Positions 33,060 to 41,883 are shown, counted from the first letter of the stretch. The stretch is 64,000 nucleotides of DNA from CAZYSK01 sp964649415 (GCA_964649415.1 CAZYSK010000031.1:1-64000), one strand, 5' to 3'. The notes: a model not told the origin generated them from the letters alone. Translations and numbers: made by a program.

Positions 33060-33080
33060 TTAGTGTGCTTAATACACTAA
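33060..33080. promoter_or_regulatory. Operator 2 (TTAGTGT-N7-ACACTAA)
   Basis: Identical 7-base arms and the same 7-base spacing as operator 1, but a different centre (GCTTAAT). The two operators are 49 bases apart, close to five helical turns, so cooperative binding on one face is possible. It ends three bases before the AGGAGG ribosome site. Confidence 0.82.
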
Positions 33081-33095
33081 TATAGGAGGTCTCCC

Positions 33096-34511
33096 ATGGA
33101 AAGCACGAAAGAACTGCGCTGGAACACACCGACCCGCGCCGACAGGCAGAGCTTTCCCCCTGAACTTGTCTTCGCGGCAGGGCTGCGCCATCATCACATC
33201 GCCAACACGGCTTACCCTATCCATCATCGGACGACGGTGAGCGCGTACCGGGTTCCCAGAGGTGAGGTGACATCCACGGTCCGGGCTGCTTGGCGGGGAA
33301 TTGACACGCTGGGCCTGTACGTCCACGTACCCTTCTGCAAGGCGCGCTGTAGGTACTGCGAATACACCGTCGTGGACCGGGCCGAGAACGACGCCGAAGA
33401 CGCCTACTTCGACGCCCTCCTGCGCGAATTCGACCTCTATCGTCGCCATCTGGACACGCCCCGCAAGACGCTCATCGGCTTCGATATCGGCGGCGGGACG
33501 CCCGCCTTCGTCAAGCCGGGCAACATTCGCCGGGTGGTCGAGGCGGCACGGGCGTCGTTCCGCGTCAAGCCCGGGCTCGCCATCAGCATCGAGACGACGC
33601 CCATCATCGCCGACCGGGAACCGGACAAGATCCGTGCGTACCGGGACATGGGTATCGAGCGTATCAGCATGGGCGTGCAGACGACGCACTTCAAGCTGGC
33701 CCGCTCGCTGGGCCGCGAGTACGAGGGCCTGACGATGCTGGAGGGGGCTGTGCGCACCATCCGCGACGCCGGCTTTCGCCGCTTCAACGTCGACCTGATG
33801 TACGGCTTCGCCGAGCAATCGCCGGAGACCTGGCGCACCACCGTCGCGCAGACGATCTCGTTGGGGCCTGAGTACATCACGCTGTATCGCATGCGCTACA
33901 AGGGGACGCGCATCCAGGATCAGGCCGCCCGTGTCACGCGGCAGGCCGTCAACGAGCTAGAGGCTATCGCCCGGGACCTGCTCCTGGCGGCTGGCTACGC
34001 CGGCACGCCGGGCAAGAACACGTACAGCCGGGTCCCCGGCGACGTGGGCACCAGCGACTACCTGACCGAGCGGGTGGTCAAGGACACGCCCTATCTGGGC
34101 CTGGGGCTGGGCGCCCAGTCGCTCTCGCACCACACGCTTTCGTACAACCTGGGCGCGGCGTCGAAATCGCTCAAACCCTACCTGAGAGCGGTGGACGCTG
34201 GGCGACTGCCGATCCAGGATCTGTACCACCTGCCCCTGGACGTGGCGATGGCCAAGATGATCGCCGTCTCGTTCTACTTCGGCGAGATCCACCGGGAGCA
34301 CTTCCTCTCCAAGTTCGGCGTCCGGCTGGAGGATCATTTCCCGCGCGAGGTCGACTTCGTGCTCCGGCGGGGCTTGATGACGTGCGTTGGCCCATACCTG
34401 CGCCTCACGCGCAAGGGTGCTGAGCACTTCAACGGCGTCGTGGCGCTGTTCTACGCCGGGGCGGTGAAGGATTACCTGATCCGTCTGGACTCGGAACCGG
34501 TGAAATTCTAG
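33096..34511 (+). CDS. HemN/HemW-family radical SAM protein
   Basis: 471 residues. LYVHVPFCKARCRYCEYTVV carries the CxxxCxYC 4Fe-4S/SAM cluster motif in the HemN/HemW setting; IGFDIGGGTPAFVKP, RISMGVQT and FRRFNVDLMYGFAEQSPETW are the next family blocks. A unique N-terminal extension of about 70 residues precedes the barrel (WNTPTRADRQSFPPELVFAAGL). The C-terminal third resembles the HemW winged region (DVAMAKMIAVSFYFGEIHREHF). HemW homologues act as haem chaperones and HemN as coproporphyrinogen dehydrogenase; which, if either, applies here is unknown. AGGAGG six bases before ATG. It is the first gene of a regulated two-gene operon. Confidence 0.85.
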   Translation: MESTKELRWNTPTRADRQSFPPELVFAAGLRHHHIANTAYPIHHRTTVSAYRVPRGEVTSTVRAAWRGIDTLGLYVHVPFCKARCRYCEYTVVDRAENDAEDAYFDALLREFDLYRRHLDTPRKTLIGFDIGGGTPAFVKPGNIRRVVEAARASFRVKPGLAISIETTPIIADREPDKIRAYRDMGIERISMGVQTTHFKLARSLGREYEGLTMLEGAVRTIRDAGFRRFNVDLMYGFAEQSPETWRTTVAQTISLGPEYITLYRMRYKGTRIQDQAARVTRQAVNELEAIARDLLLAAGYAGTPGKNTYSRVPGDVGTSDYLTERVVKDTPYLGLGLGAQSLSHHTLSYNLGAASKSLKPYLRAVDAGRLPIQDLYHLPLDVAMAKMIAVSFYFGEIHREHFLSKFGVRLEDHFPREVDFVLRRGLMTCVGPYLRLTRKGAEHFNGVVALFYAGAVKDYLIRLDSEPVKF

Positions 34512-34515
34512 CACG

Positions 34516-35313
34516 ATGAACAAGAATTTCAACGCAGTATACGATTTCGCCAATATCCTCTTCGCCGGACCGTGCAACCTGCGCTGTCCCTACTGCATCG
34601 GCAAGCAGGTGGGCCCGGCCCTCAACCGGGATAACCTGGGCGAGTTTCCGCTGCGGGGCCTGGGCGCCTTCGTGGCATCGCTGCGCCGCCATCGCGTGCG
34701 GCAGGTGATCCTCACCGGCACCACCACCGACCCGCAGCTCTATCGCCACGAGGCGCGCTTGATCGCCTGGTTGAGGGAGCGACTGCCGGGCGTGCAGCTC
34801 TCACTTCACACCAACGGGCAGTTGGCCCTCGGGAAGATGGACGTCTTCAACTGCTACGACCGGGCCACGGTCTCCTTTCCCGCCTTCGACCCGGATACCT
34901 ACGAGCGCATGACCGGTTCGCGTCGGGTGCCCGACCTGCCGGCCATACTGCAGGCCGCGCGCATTCCGGTCAAGGTCTCCTGCGTGCTCACCGAACACAA
35001 CGCCGGTCAAGTGGGCGCTTTCCTGGCCCGCTGCCGTGAGATCGGCATCCGGCGGCTGGCCTTCCGTCACCTGTATGGCGACTCACGCCGCTGGGACATC
35101 CTGTCTGGCCTCACGCCGGCCGGCAGCTACCGGGGCAACCCTGTCTATGACTACGACGGCGTGGAGGTCACCTATTGGCGTTTCGAGCGCACGAGCTGCA
35201 CGTCGCTTAACCTGTTCAGCGATGGCACCATCAGCAGCGAGTATCTCTTGACCAAGGCCAGGTCAAGCAGAGAAGCGAGCTCATCTTCTACTGTCCATCA
35301 CATTGTGCTATAA
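34516..35313 (+). CDS. Second radical SAM protein (MoaA/PqqE-like core)
   Basis: 265 residues. ANILFAGPCNLRCPYCIGKQVG holds the CxxxCxxC cluster motif; QVILTGTTTDPQLYRHEARL and LSLHTNGQLAL follow in the order of MoaA-type barrels, and RIPVKVSCVLTEHNAG continues the core. No second-cluster SPASM Cys set is apparent; a single CTSLN motif near the C-terminus could bind. It starts four bases after the HemW-like gene, so both respond to the same promoter and operators. The last 15 residues (SSREASSSSTVHHIVL) run into the next promoter and look non-homologous. Substrate unknown; a joint pathway with its partner is inferred. Confidence 0.8.
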   Translation: MNKNFNAVYDFANILFAGPCNLRCPYCIGKQVGPALNRDNLGEFPLRGLGAFVASLRRHRVRQVILTGTTTDPQLYRHEARLIAWLRERLPGVQLSLHTNGQLALGKMDVFNCYDRATVSFPAFDPDTYERMTGSRRVPDLPAILQAARIPVKVSCVLTEHNAGQVGAFLARCREIGIRRLAFRHLYGDSRRWDILSGLTPAGSYRGNPVYDYDGVEVTYWRFERTSCTSLNLFSDGTISSEYLLTKARSSREASSSSTVHHIVL

Positions 35314-35314
35314 T
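35306..35314 (+). promoter_or_regulatory. Extended -10 promoter element
   Basis: TGCTATAAT, an extended -10 box, 40 bases before the DUF3048 lipoprotein start and overlapping the stop codon of the radical SAM gene. The -35 region is weak, as is common for extended -10 promoters. Confidence 0.5.
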
Positions 35315-35353
35315 ACCCCGCGCTTCACGGATTCCACGCGGAGGTAGACCACG

Positions 35354-36538
35354 ATGAGCCATACACAGCACAGGAAGCGAATGCGCCTCTTGACCTTGAT
35401 CACGGCCGGGCTGGCGGCGGGGGCGCTCATATCGGCCGCGCTGGGCGGCTGTGGCAGTGCGACGCCGCAGATCACGCAAACGCCCACCCGCACCGCCGCG
35501 CCTCTGGCGCCGACGGCCACGCCGCCTCCAACGGCCACTCCTCTGCCCACCTGGACCCCCACGCCTGAGTTTACCCCAACGCCGACGCCGTGGCCCGCGG
35601 ACGTCAACCCGCTCACCGGCGAGAAGGTAGATGATGCCAGCGTGCTGGAGCGGGTGCCGGTGGCGATCAAGATCTCCAACTGGCCTGGCCAATACGTCCG
35701 CCCTCAGGCGGGCATCAACAGTGCGGATCTGATCTTCGAGCATTACAATGAAGGTTGGTTCGCCAGCCGTTGGACGGCCGTCTTCCTGGGCAAGGATCCG
35801 GAGCGCGTGGGGCCGGTGCGCAGCGGCCGCTTGATCGACCTGGAGATACCGGCGATCTACAAGGCCGTGCTGGCGTGTTCCGGTTTCAGCAACGGCGTGC
35901 TGGCGTTGGTTGAGGACTCGGACTTCTATCCCGAGCGGGTGGCCTCGCCCAGCGTCGGCGTGGGGCAGCCGGTCTTCTACCGCGACTTCACCCGCGACGT
36001 GCCGCTGGAGCACACGATGTATTCCAGCCCGGCCTTGGTGCGCGATTGGGCGGCAGGGAACGGCATCGGCGGCCGGCAGCAATTGGCGGGACTGGCCTTC
36101 TCCCAGGGGCCGATGGCCGAAGGGCAATCCGCCACCGTGATCCGGGTTCCCTGGCGCAGCCTGGACGCGGAATGGCACTACGACGAGGCCAGCGGCCGAT
36201 ACCTGCGCTGGTCCGATGGCGCACCCCACAACGACGCGCTCAGCGGCGAGCAGCTCAACGTCGCCAACGTCGTCGTGCTCTACGTGCCGCAGTGGGACAC
36301 GGACATCGTCGAGGAGCCCCACAGCGGCGCGCTCTCGATCCAGTTTGCCCTCTGGTACTCCAATCGCGCGCTCATCTTCCGCGACGGCGTCCAGGTCGAG
36401 GCGTTCTGGCAGCGCTGGGAGCGGGACGACATGCTGACCCTGACGGATGCGGATGGGAACCCGATCCCGCTGAAGGTCGGAAACACGTTCTTCGAGGTCA
36501 TCCCCACAGAGGGGCTGGAGATTTCCGTAGAGCCCTAG
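35354..36538 (+). CDS. DUF3048 (YerB-like) lipoprotein
   Basis: 394 residues. The signal peptide ends in a lipobox (LGGCG, Cys about residue 33), then a Thr/Pro-rich linker (TPTRTAAPLAPTATPPPTAT) to about residue 75. The DUF3048 domain follows: NPLTGEKVDDASVLERVPVAIKISNWP, RPQAGINSADLIFEHYNEGW, RVGPVRSGRLIDLEI, and the C-terminal part with FWQRWERDDMLTLTDADGNPIPLKVGNTFFEVIP. It should be anchored to the outside of the membrane. The biochemical role of DUF3048 is not established; Bacillus YerB is linked to lipoprotein/germination functions. GGAGG nine bases before ATG. Confidence 0.87.
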   Translation: MSHTQHRKRMRLLTLITAGLAAGALISAALGGCGSATPQITQTPTRTAAPLAPTATPPPTATPLPTWTPTPEFTPTPTPWPADVNPLTGEKVDDASVLERVPVAIKISNWPGQYVRPQAGINSADLIFEHYNEGWFASRWTAVFLGKDPERVGPVRSGRLIDLEIPAIYKAVLACSGFSNGVLALVEDSDFYPERVASPSVGVGQPVFYRDFTRDVPLEHTMYSSPALVRDWAAGNGIGGRQQLAGLAFSQGPMAEGQSATVIRVPWRSLDAEWHYDEASGRYLRWSDGAPHNDALSGEQLNVANVVVLYVPQWDTDIVEEPHSGALSIQFALWYSNRALIFRDGVQVEAFWQRWERDDMLTLTDADGNPIPLKVGNTFFEVIPTEGLEISVEP

Positions 36539-36555
36539 ACCAGGAGGAATTGGCC

Positions 36556-37863
36556 ATGCCCGTATTGCCGGAACCCACTCTTGGCGACACTGCTTGGTTC
36601 GTCCGCGCTCGCTTCGGTCTGTTTATACATTGGGGCATCTATGCCCTGCCTGCGCGGCACGAGTGGGTCAAGAACCGCGAGTGTATTCGTGATGAGGATT
36701 ACCAGAGATACTTCGATCACTTCTACCCGGATCTGTACGACCCTGCCGTGTGGGCCCGTGAGGCCAAGAACGCGGGGATGAAGTACTGCGTCGTCACCAG
36801 CAAGCACCACGATGGCTTCTGCCTGTGGGACTCGGCGCTGACCGACTACAAGGCGCCTAACACGCCCTGGGGGAAGGACGTGCTCAGACCGGCGGTGGAG
36901 GCGTTCCGCGCTGAGGGTTTCAAGTTTGGCTTCTATCATTCCTTGATTGACTGGCACCATCCCGAGTTTCCCGTTGACGGGCTGCATCCTATGCGCGCCG
37001 ACGTCGCGTTTCGAGAGGCGCAAAAGCACCGCGACGTGCGCAAGTACGCACAATACCTCCACGGGCAGACGCGGGAGTTGCTCACCCAGCTCGGCAAGAT
37101 CGACATCATGTGGTTCGACTTCTCCTATTCCCATCGCGACTGGGGCTGGTCCAGGGGCAAGGGCAAGGACGAGTGGCAGTCGGACGAGCTGATGGCCATG
37201 GTGCGCGAACTGCAGCCAGGCATCATCGTCAACGACCGCATGGAGATCGGCGGCGATTTCAAGACGCCGGAGCAGTACCAGCCGCGTGGCTGGATGACGG
37301 TAGAAGGCAAGCCGGTCGTCTGGGAGGCGTGCCAGACGCTCAACGGCAGTTGGGGCTATCACCGGGACAACCTGGATTGGAAGCCCGCGGGTATGCTCAT
37401 TCGGATGCTGGTGGACACCGTGTCCAAGGGCGGCAACCTGCTGCTCAACGTCGGGCCGAACGCGCGCGGTGAATTCGAGCCCGAAGCGGTGGAGCGGCTG
37501 CGCACCATCGGCGAGTGGATGCGCCTGCATGGGCGCTCGATCTACGGTTGCACCGCCAGCGACTTCACGCCGCCGCCCGATTGCCGCTATACCCAGAACG
37601 GCGACCGCCTGTACCTGCACCTCTTCTCCTGGCCGTTCCACCACGTGCATCTCGACGGCCTGGCGGGCCGGGTCGAGTACGCCCAGTTGCTCAACGACGG
37701 CTCCGAGGTCCAAATGCGGGTCATCGACCCCGCTCAGCAGGCGCAGAACACGAGCATGGGGGGCAGACTGGGCACACTGACGCTCGAGTTGCCCGTCCAG
37801 AAGCCTCCTGTAGCCGTGCCGGTGATCGAGCTATTCCTGAAGGACAGCGGAAGCGGACACTGA
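36556..37863 (+). CDS. Alpha-L-fucosidase, GH29
   Basis: 435 residues. RFGLFIHWGIYALPARHEWVKN, KYCVVTSKHHDGFCLWDSALTDY and IDIMWFDFSYSHRDWGW are the ordered GH29 blocks; the Asp of MWFDF is the expected catalytic nucleophile, and NLLLNVGPNARGEFEPEAVERL closes the barrel. No signal peptide, so it should act in the cytoplasm on imported oligosaccharide. AGGAGG eight bases before ATG. It follows the DUF3048 gene by 17 bases but shares no obvious function with it. It could release fucose or a related 6-deoxy sugar from plant or mucin-type glycans. Confidence 0.92.
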   Translation: MPVLPEPTLGDTAWFVRARFGLFIHWGIYALPARHEWVKNRECIRDEDYQRYFDHFYPDLYDPAVWAREAKNAGMKYCVVTSKHHDGFCLWDSALTDYKAPNTPWGKDVLRPAVEAFRAEGFKFGFYHSLIDWHHPEFPVDGLHPMRADVAFREAQKHRDVRKYAQYLHGQTRELLTQLGKIDIMWFDFSYSHRDWGWSRGKGKDEWQSDELMAMVRELQPGIIVNDRMEIGGDFKTPEQYQPRGWMTVEGKPVVWEACQTLNGSWGYHRDNLDWKPAGMLIRMLVDTVSKGGNLLLNVGPNARGEFEPEAVERLRTIGEWMRLHGRSIYGCTASDFTPPPDCRYTQNGDRLYLHLFSWPFHHVHLDGLAGRVEYAQLLNDGSEVQMRVIDPAQQAQNTSMGGRLGTLTLELPVQKPPVAVPVIELFLKDSGSGH

Positions 37864-37872
37864 TTCCGACCA

Positions 37873-37917
37873 TCCGCGGACGTCATGCCGGCAGGATGCC
37901 GGCGGTCCATTGTTGGT
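37873..37917. repeat. Dispersed ATGCCGGCAGGATGCCGGC repeat
   Basis: GCGGACGTCATGCCGGCAGG continuing ATGCCGGCGGTCCATTGTTGG. Related to 3371-3417 and 46693-46717. It fills the gap between the fucosidase gene and the lacI-type promoter. Confidence 0.7.
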
Positions 37918-37933
37918 CCAGGCCATTTCTCTC

Positions 37934-37962
37934 TTGACATGCCCTCACAACTGTGGTATCAT
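37934..37962 (+). promoter_or_regulatory. Sigma70 promoter of the LacI-type regulator
   Basis: Perfect TTGACA, 17-base spacer and TATCAT, immediately upstream of the LacI-type operator. Confidence 0.85.
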
Positions 37963-37964
37963 CG

Positions 37965-37982
37965 CCCGTGAGCGCTCACGGG
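37965..37982. promoter_or_regulatory. LacI-family operator CCCGTGAGCGCTCACGGG
   Basis: Perfect 18-base palindrome with the central CG step and GTGAGCGCTCAC core known for LacI/GalR-family operators. It lies three bases after the -10 box and runs into the ribosome site of the regulator gene, so self-repression is expected. I do not see another perfect copy in the window. Confidence 0.9.
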
Positions 37983-37989
37983 AGGGTAA

Positions 37990-39063
37990 ATGGGCCGCAA
38001 AAGGGTGACCATTGAAGATGTCGCTCGAGCCGCGGGGGTGTCCCGGCAGACGGTCTCCCGGGCGATCAACGACCTGGGCGAGATCAGCTCCCAGACGCGC
38101 GCCCGGGTATTGCGCATCGCTGAGGAGATGGGCTATCGCCCCAGCAGTATCGCTCGCGGGCTGGCCACGCGCCGTACCGGCACGCTCGGGCTGGTGATCC
38201 CTGACGTCGCGAATCCCTTCTTCTCCGACGTGGTGCGCGGCGCGGAGCACGTCGCCCACGCGCAGGGGTACAACGTTTTCCTGTGCAACACGGACGAGGA
38301 TCCGGAGCGTGAACTGGCCGTGCTCCACTCGCTGGAGGAGAAGCGTGTGGACGGCGTCGTGCTGTGCAGTTCGCGGCTCGACGATGGCAAGTTGCACGCG
38401 GTGGTGGCCTCCCATTCGGCCGTCGTCCTGGTTAACCGCGACCTGGAGCCAGCGAGTGGGGAGGCCGCAGTCGGCGTGGTCATGCTGGACGACGTGTCCG
38501 GCGGACGCATGGCCACGCAGCATCTCCTGGACGGCGGGCATCGTGCGGTGGGTTTCCTGTCGGGGCCGCCAGCCTCCCGCAGCGGTCGCTGTCGGGCCGA
38601 GGGCTATCGCGCTGCACTTGCCGCATCCGGGGTGTCGCACAACCCTGCGTGGACGGCTCCTTGCCCTGCCGACGTGGATGGCGGTCACCGGGCGGCAACG
38701 GAGTTGCTGACGGCTCATCCCGAACTGACCGCTCTCGTGTGCTACAACGACCTGGTTGCCGTCGGCGCGCTCCGCGCGTGTGCCGATCTGGGCCGGCGGG
38801 TGCCCGCCGACCTGGCTGTCGTGGGCTTTGACGATATCTTGTTGGCCGCGCTGGTCACGCCGCCGTTGACCACCTGTCGTGTGGCCCGCTACGACCTGGG
38901 TGCCCAGGCGATGCAGTTGTTGCTGAACCGCATCGCCGGTTGTCCCGCCGAGGAAGGCCCGACCCAGTGGGAGCGACGTTCAGAGGAGGGCGACGGGCAC
39001 CGCAGTCTGTGCGCGGAGGTCGTGCTCAGGCCGGAGCTTATCGTCCGTGCCACCGCTCCGTAG
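37990..39063 (+). CDS. LacI-family transcriptional regulator
   Basis: 357 residues. The N-terminal helix-turn-helix (TIEDVARAAGVSRQTVSRAIND) and hinge helix (SSIARGLAT) are followed by the periplasmic-binding-protein-like effector domain from TGTLGLVIPDVANPFFSDVV to VGFDDILLAALVTPPLTTCR. GGAGGG, which overlaps the operator, lies just before the ATG. It precedes the uronate gene block and is a candidate regulator of it with a sugar acid as inducer; that target set is inference from position. An insertion rich in Glu and Arg (about 320-338) precedes the last strand. Confidence 0.92.
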   Translation: MGRKRVTIEDVARAAGVSRQTVSRAINDLGEISSQTRARVLRIAEEMGYRPSSIARGLATRRTGTLGLVIPDVANPFFSDVVRGAEHVAHAQGYNVFLCNTDEDPERELAVLHSLEEKRVDGVVLCSSRLDDGKLHAVVASHSAVVLVNRDLEPASGEAAVGVVMLDDVSGGRMATQHLLDGGHRAVGFLSGPPASRSGRCRAEGYRAALAASGVSHNPAWTAPCPADVDGGHRAATELLTAHPELTALVCYNDLVAVGALRACADLGRRVPADLAVVGFDDILLAALVTPPLTTCRVARYDLGAQAMQLLLNRIAGCPAEEGPTQWERRSEEGDGHRSLCAEVVLRPELIVRATAP

Positions 39064-39089
39064 GCGGCGGTGTGGTTACTGCTCAGGCT

Positions 39090-39187
39090 AGACCTGACAG
39101 GTTTCCAAGGAAGCCTTTGAGGCAAAGGGAATTCCCGTTTGGAAAAGCACCTACGCCAAGAATCGGTATGCAAAACCTGTCAGGTCT
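39090..39187. repeat. MITE-like inverted-repeat element
   Basis: Perfect 15-base terminal inverted repeats AGACCTGACAGGTTT and AAACCTGTCAGGTCT bound a 98-base stretch without coding capacity. A partial relative (AGACCTGACGGGTTT) lies at about 8214-8230. No other feature is seen between 39064 and 39339. Confidence 0.75.
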
Positions 39188-39339
39188 TGCGTCATGCCAG
39201 TGGCTGAGTAGTAGCGCGGCGTGCTTGAGTTCGGGTGTGTGGAGATATAGGAGGAGCGAGCAGGGATGCAGCGGATGCAGACATCCGGGCGGTCCAAGGA
39301 TTGAGAGCCCCGATAAACGGGCGTGTCAAAGGGTGGAAT

Positions 39340-40761
39340 ATGAGCAAAACTCCGTGGTGTCTGTCCCCAGATCGCTACTTCGACGCTGATCCCGCGCAAC
39401 GGCGCGTCGCGCGGGATCTGTACGAGTCGGTGGCCGGATTGCCCATCGTCAGCCCGCATGGGCACGTGGATCCTCGACTATTCGCTGATGAGAATGCCAC
39501 CTTCGGCACGCCGGCCGAGCTGCTGATCATCCCCGATCATTACGTCTATCGTATGCTCTACTCGCAGGGGATTACGCTGGAGTCGCTGGGTATACCCCGT
39601 GCCGACGGTGGCCCGGTCGAGCTGGATCACCGCAAGATCTGGCAGGTTTTGGCCGAGAACTTCCATCTCTTCCGGGGTACGCCCAGCGGCATCTGGCTGA
39701 CTCAGGAGTTGATCGAGGTCCTGGGCGTCGAGGATAAACTCAACGGCGAGACGGCCCAGGCTATCTATGACCAGATCGCGGAGAGGCTGTCCTCGCCCGA
39801 GTTCCGACCCCGTGCCTTGTTCGAGCGCTTCAACATCGAGGTGCTGTGTACCACCGACGCCGCCACCGATACGCTGGCGCACCATCAGAGGATCAAGGAT
39901 TCCGGGTGGACGGCCGACATCCGCCCCACCTTCCGCCCCGACGCGGTGGTCAACCTGCAGACGGAGGGCTGGCAGGCGAACATCGACACTTTGAGTGAGG
40001 TCAGCGGTGTCACCGTCAACTCGTACGCCACGTTTGTCCAGGCGCTGGAGCAGCGGCGCGCCTACTTCAAGCGTATGGGAGCCAGGGCGACCGACCACGC
40101 CGCTGTGTCGGCCTACACGGCGGAGCTGTCCTCGTCGGAGGCCGAGACGCGCCTCCAACGCGCGCTTCGGGGAGAGGCCACACCTGAGGATGCCGCCCGT
40201 TTCACAGCCCACATGATCATGGAGAGCGCGCGCATGAGCATGGAGGACGGCCTGGTGATGCAGTTTCACGTGGGCTCGGTGCGCAATCACAATCGGCCCA
40301 TTTTCGACCGTTTTGGCCGCGACAAGGGGTGTGACATCCCCGAGCGCAGCGAGTTTACCCACAACCTGCACCCGCTGCTGAACAAGTACGGCAACGATCC
40401 AAGGCTGAGGCTCATCGTATTCACCCTGGACGAATCTCCCTATTCCCGCGAGTTGGCCACGCTGGCAGGCCACTACCCGGCGATGCGTCTCGGCCCACCC
40501 TGGTGGTTCCACGACAGTCTGAACGGGATCAGGCGCTATTTCGAGTGCGTGATGGAGACGGCGGGGCTGTACAACACCGCGGGTTTCAACGACGACACGC
40601 GTGCCTTTCTGTCCATTCCCGCACGCCACGACGTGTGGCGCCGTGCCAGCGCCGACTGGGTCGCCGGGCTGGTCGTGCGCTCCATCGTGGATGTGGACGA
40701 CGCCCACGAGATGGTGATGGACCTGGCCTATCGTCTGGCCAAGCAGGCGTACAACCTGTAG
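39340..40761 (+). CDS. uxaC: Uronate isomerase
   Basis: 473 residues, the usual length. Amidohydrolase-fold isomerase that turns D-glucuronate into D-fructuronate and D-galacturonate into D-tagaturonate. VSPHGHVDPRLFADE gives the metal-binding HxH, and QFHVGSVRNHNRPIFDRFGRDKGCDIPERSEFTHNLHPLL, then LATLAGHYPAMRLGPPWWFHDSLNGIRRYFE and GFNDDTRAFLSIPARHDVWRR are strongly UxaC-specific. The start (MSKTPWCLSPDRYF) is chosen where homology begins. First enzyme of the uronate block, directly downstream of the LacI regulator. Confidence 0.95.
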   Translation: MSKTPWCLSPDRYFDADPAQRRVARDLYESVAGLPIVSPHGHVDPRLFADENATFGTPAELLIIPDHYVYRMLYSQGITLESLGIPRADGGPVELDHRKIWQVLAENFHLFRGTPSGIWLTQELIEVLGVEDKLNGETAQAIYDQIAERLSSPEFRPRALFERFNIEVLCTTDAATDTLAHHQRIKDSGWTADIRPTFRPDAVVNLQTEGWQANIDTLSEVSGVTVNSYATFVQALEQRRAYFKRMGARATDHAAVSAYTAELSSSEAETRLQRALRGEATPEDAARFTAHMIMESARMSMEDGLVMQFHVGSVRNHNRPIFDRFGRDKGCDIPERSEFTHNLHPLLNKYGNDPRLRLIVFTLDESPYSRELATLAGHYPAMRLGPPWWFHDSLNGIRRYFECVMETAGLYNTAGFNDDTRAFLSIPARHDVWRRASADWVAGLVVRSIVDVDDAHEMVMDLAYRLAKQAYNL

Positions 40762-40855
40762 GGCTTTTCCCGGCCGCTTTGATACTGTCTTGATGTGCGG
40801 GGGCAGGCGCGGGTTGTGTTGATCCGTCTGTGCCTGCCCTGTGAGGAGGACTTCG

Positions 40856-41836
40856 GTGAGATCTTATCGGATCGCAGGTACCACGCTCCAGGTATCGAGG
40901 ATCGGCTACGGCTGTATGCGGATCGGCGGCACCAGTACGCGTGGTCCGTTGACGGTTCAGGACAAGAGCAAAGCCATCCAGGCGATCCGGGCTGCCCTCG
41001 ATCAGGGAATCACGCTGTTCGATCACGCTGATATCTACACGCGCGGCAAGTCCGAGGCGGTCTTCTCTGAGGTATGGCGCGAGGTACCGGGCCTCCGTGA
41101 GAGGGTCGTGCTGCAGTCCAAATGTGGTATTCGGCTGCCGGGCGATCCCGAGGATAGCTCTCCTGGCAGGTATGATTTCAGCTACGAGCACATCGTGGGC
41201 TCGGTTGAGGCCAGTCTCAGACGGCTCCGAACCGATCACTTGGACGTTCTGCTCTTGCATCGCCCCGATCCACTGGTCGAGCCGGAGGAGGTCGCCCGGG
41301 CCTTTGACGAACTGCAACAGGGCGGCAAAGTGCGCTACTTCGGCGTCAGCAATCACACCGCGGCTCAGATCGAGCTATTGCGCCGGTGGGTGGACCAGCC
41401 GCTGGTGGTGAACCAGCTTGAGCTGAGTGTGCTGCACGCGCATCTGATCGACGCAGGCATCGTGTTCAATCGGGACGATCCGCCACGGCCGGTCCGTGGC
41501 GAGGGCACGCTGGAGTACTGCCGGCTTCACGACATCACCGTCCAGGCCTGGTCGCCGCTGGCGACGGGCGCTGTGCTGGGGGCCGGGGCGGCTGAGACGG
41601 ATGAGCGCGCTGCGCGGGTGTCGCAGGAGATCGCGGCGATTGCCGAGGACAGGGGCGTGAGCAGGGAGGCCATCGCGATCGCCTGGTTGCTCCGCCACCC
41701 TGCCGGGATTCAGCCCATCATCGGCTCGACGAGTCCGGAGCGGATTCGGGCCGCGTGCCAGGCTGACGCGGTGACGTTGACCCGGGAGGAGTGGTATCGC
41801 CTGTTCGTCGCCGGGCGAGGCGGTCCGATGCCTTAG
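40856..41836 (+). CDS. Aldo/keto reductase (YdhF/oxidoreductase subfamily)
   Basis: 326 residues. VSRIGYGCMRIGG, LFDHADIYTRGKSEAVF (catalytic Asp and Tyr), LQSKCGIRLPG with the catalytic Lys, VLLLHRPDPLVEP with the His, and GVSNHTAAQIELL fit the (beta/alpha)8 NADPH-dependent reductase family; PIIGSTSPERIRAA binds the cofactor. GTG start chosen because AGGAGG lies six bases upstream; an earlier GTG would place the ribosome site inside the gene. Located between uxaC and the esterase, so a sugar or sugar-acid reduction is likely but the substrate is unknown. Confidence 0.9.
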   Translation: MRSYRIAGTTLQVSRIGYGCMRIGGTSTRGPLTVQDKSKAIQAIRAALDQGITLFDHADIYTRGKSEAVFSEVWREVPGLRERVVLQSKCGIRLPGDPEDSSPGRYDFSYEHIVGSVEASLRRLRTDHLDVLLLHRPDPLVEPEEVARAFDELQQGGKVRYFGVSNHTAAQIELLRRWVDQPLVVNQLELSVLHAHLIDAGIVFNRDDPPRPVRGEGTLEYCRLHDITVQAWSPLATGAVLGAGAAETDERAARVSQEIAAIAEDRGVSREAIAIAWLLRHPAGIQPIIGSTSPERIRAACQADAVTLTREEWYRLFVAGRGGPMP

Positions 41837-41883
41837 GAGGCGAGGCGTGTGTCTATGATCGTAGGGCAGGAGGTGGGGTGCTG

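Noticed and set aside
33011..33080. NrdR, Rex or CopY-type binding sites as identity of the paired operators
   Set aside because: The arms read GTGT..ACAC with a 7-base centre; NrdR boxes have the reverse polarity and the Rex and CopY consensus do not fit. The regulator stays unassigned.
34516..35313. Assignment of the second radical SAM protein and its partner to the STM4011/STM4012 pair
   Set aside because: The STM4012 partner is also HemN-like, but the N-terminal sequence around the CxxxCxxC motif does not resemble STM4011 as I remember it, and STM4013/4014 homologues are absent.
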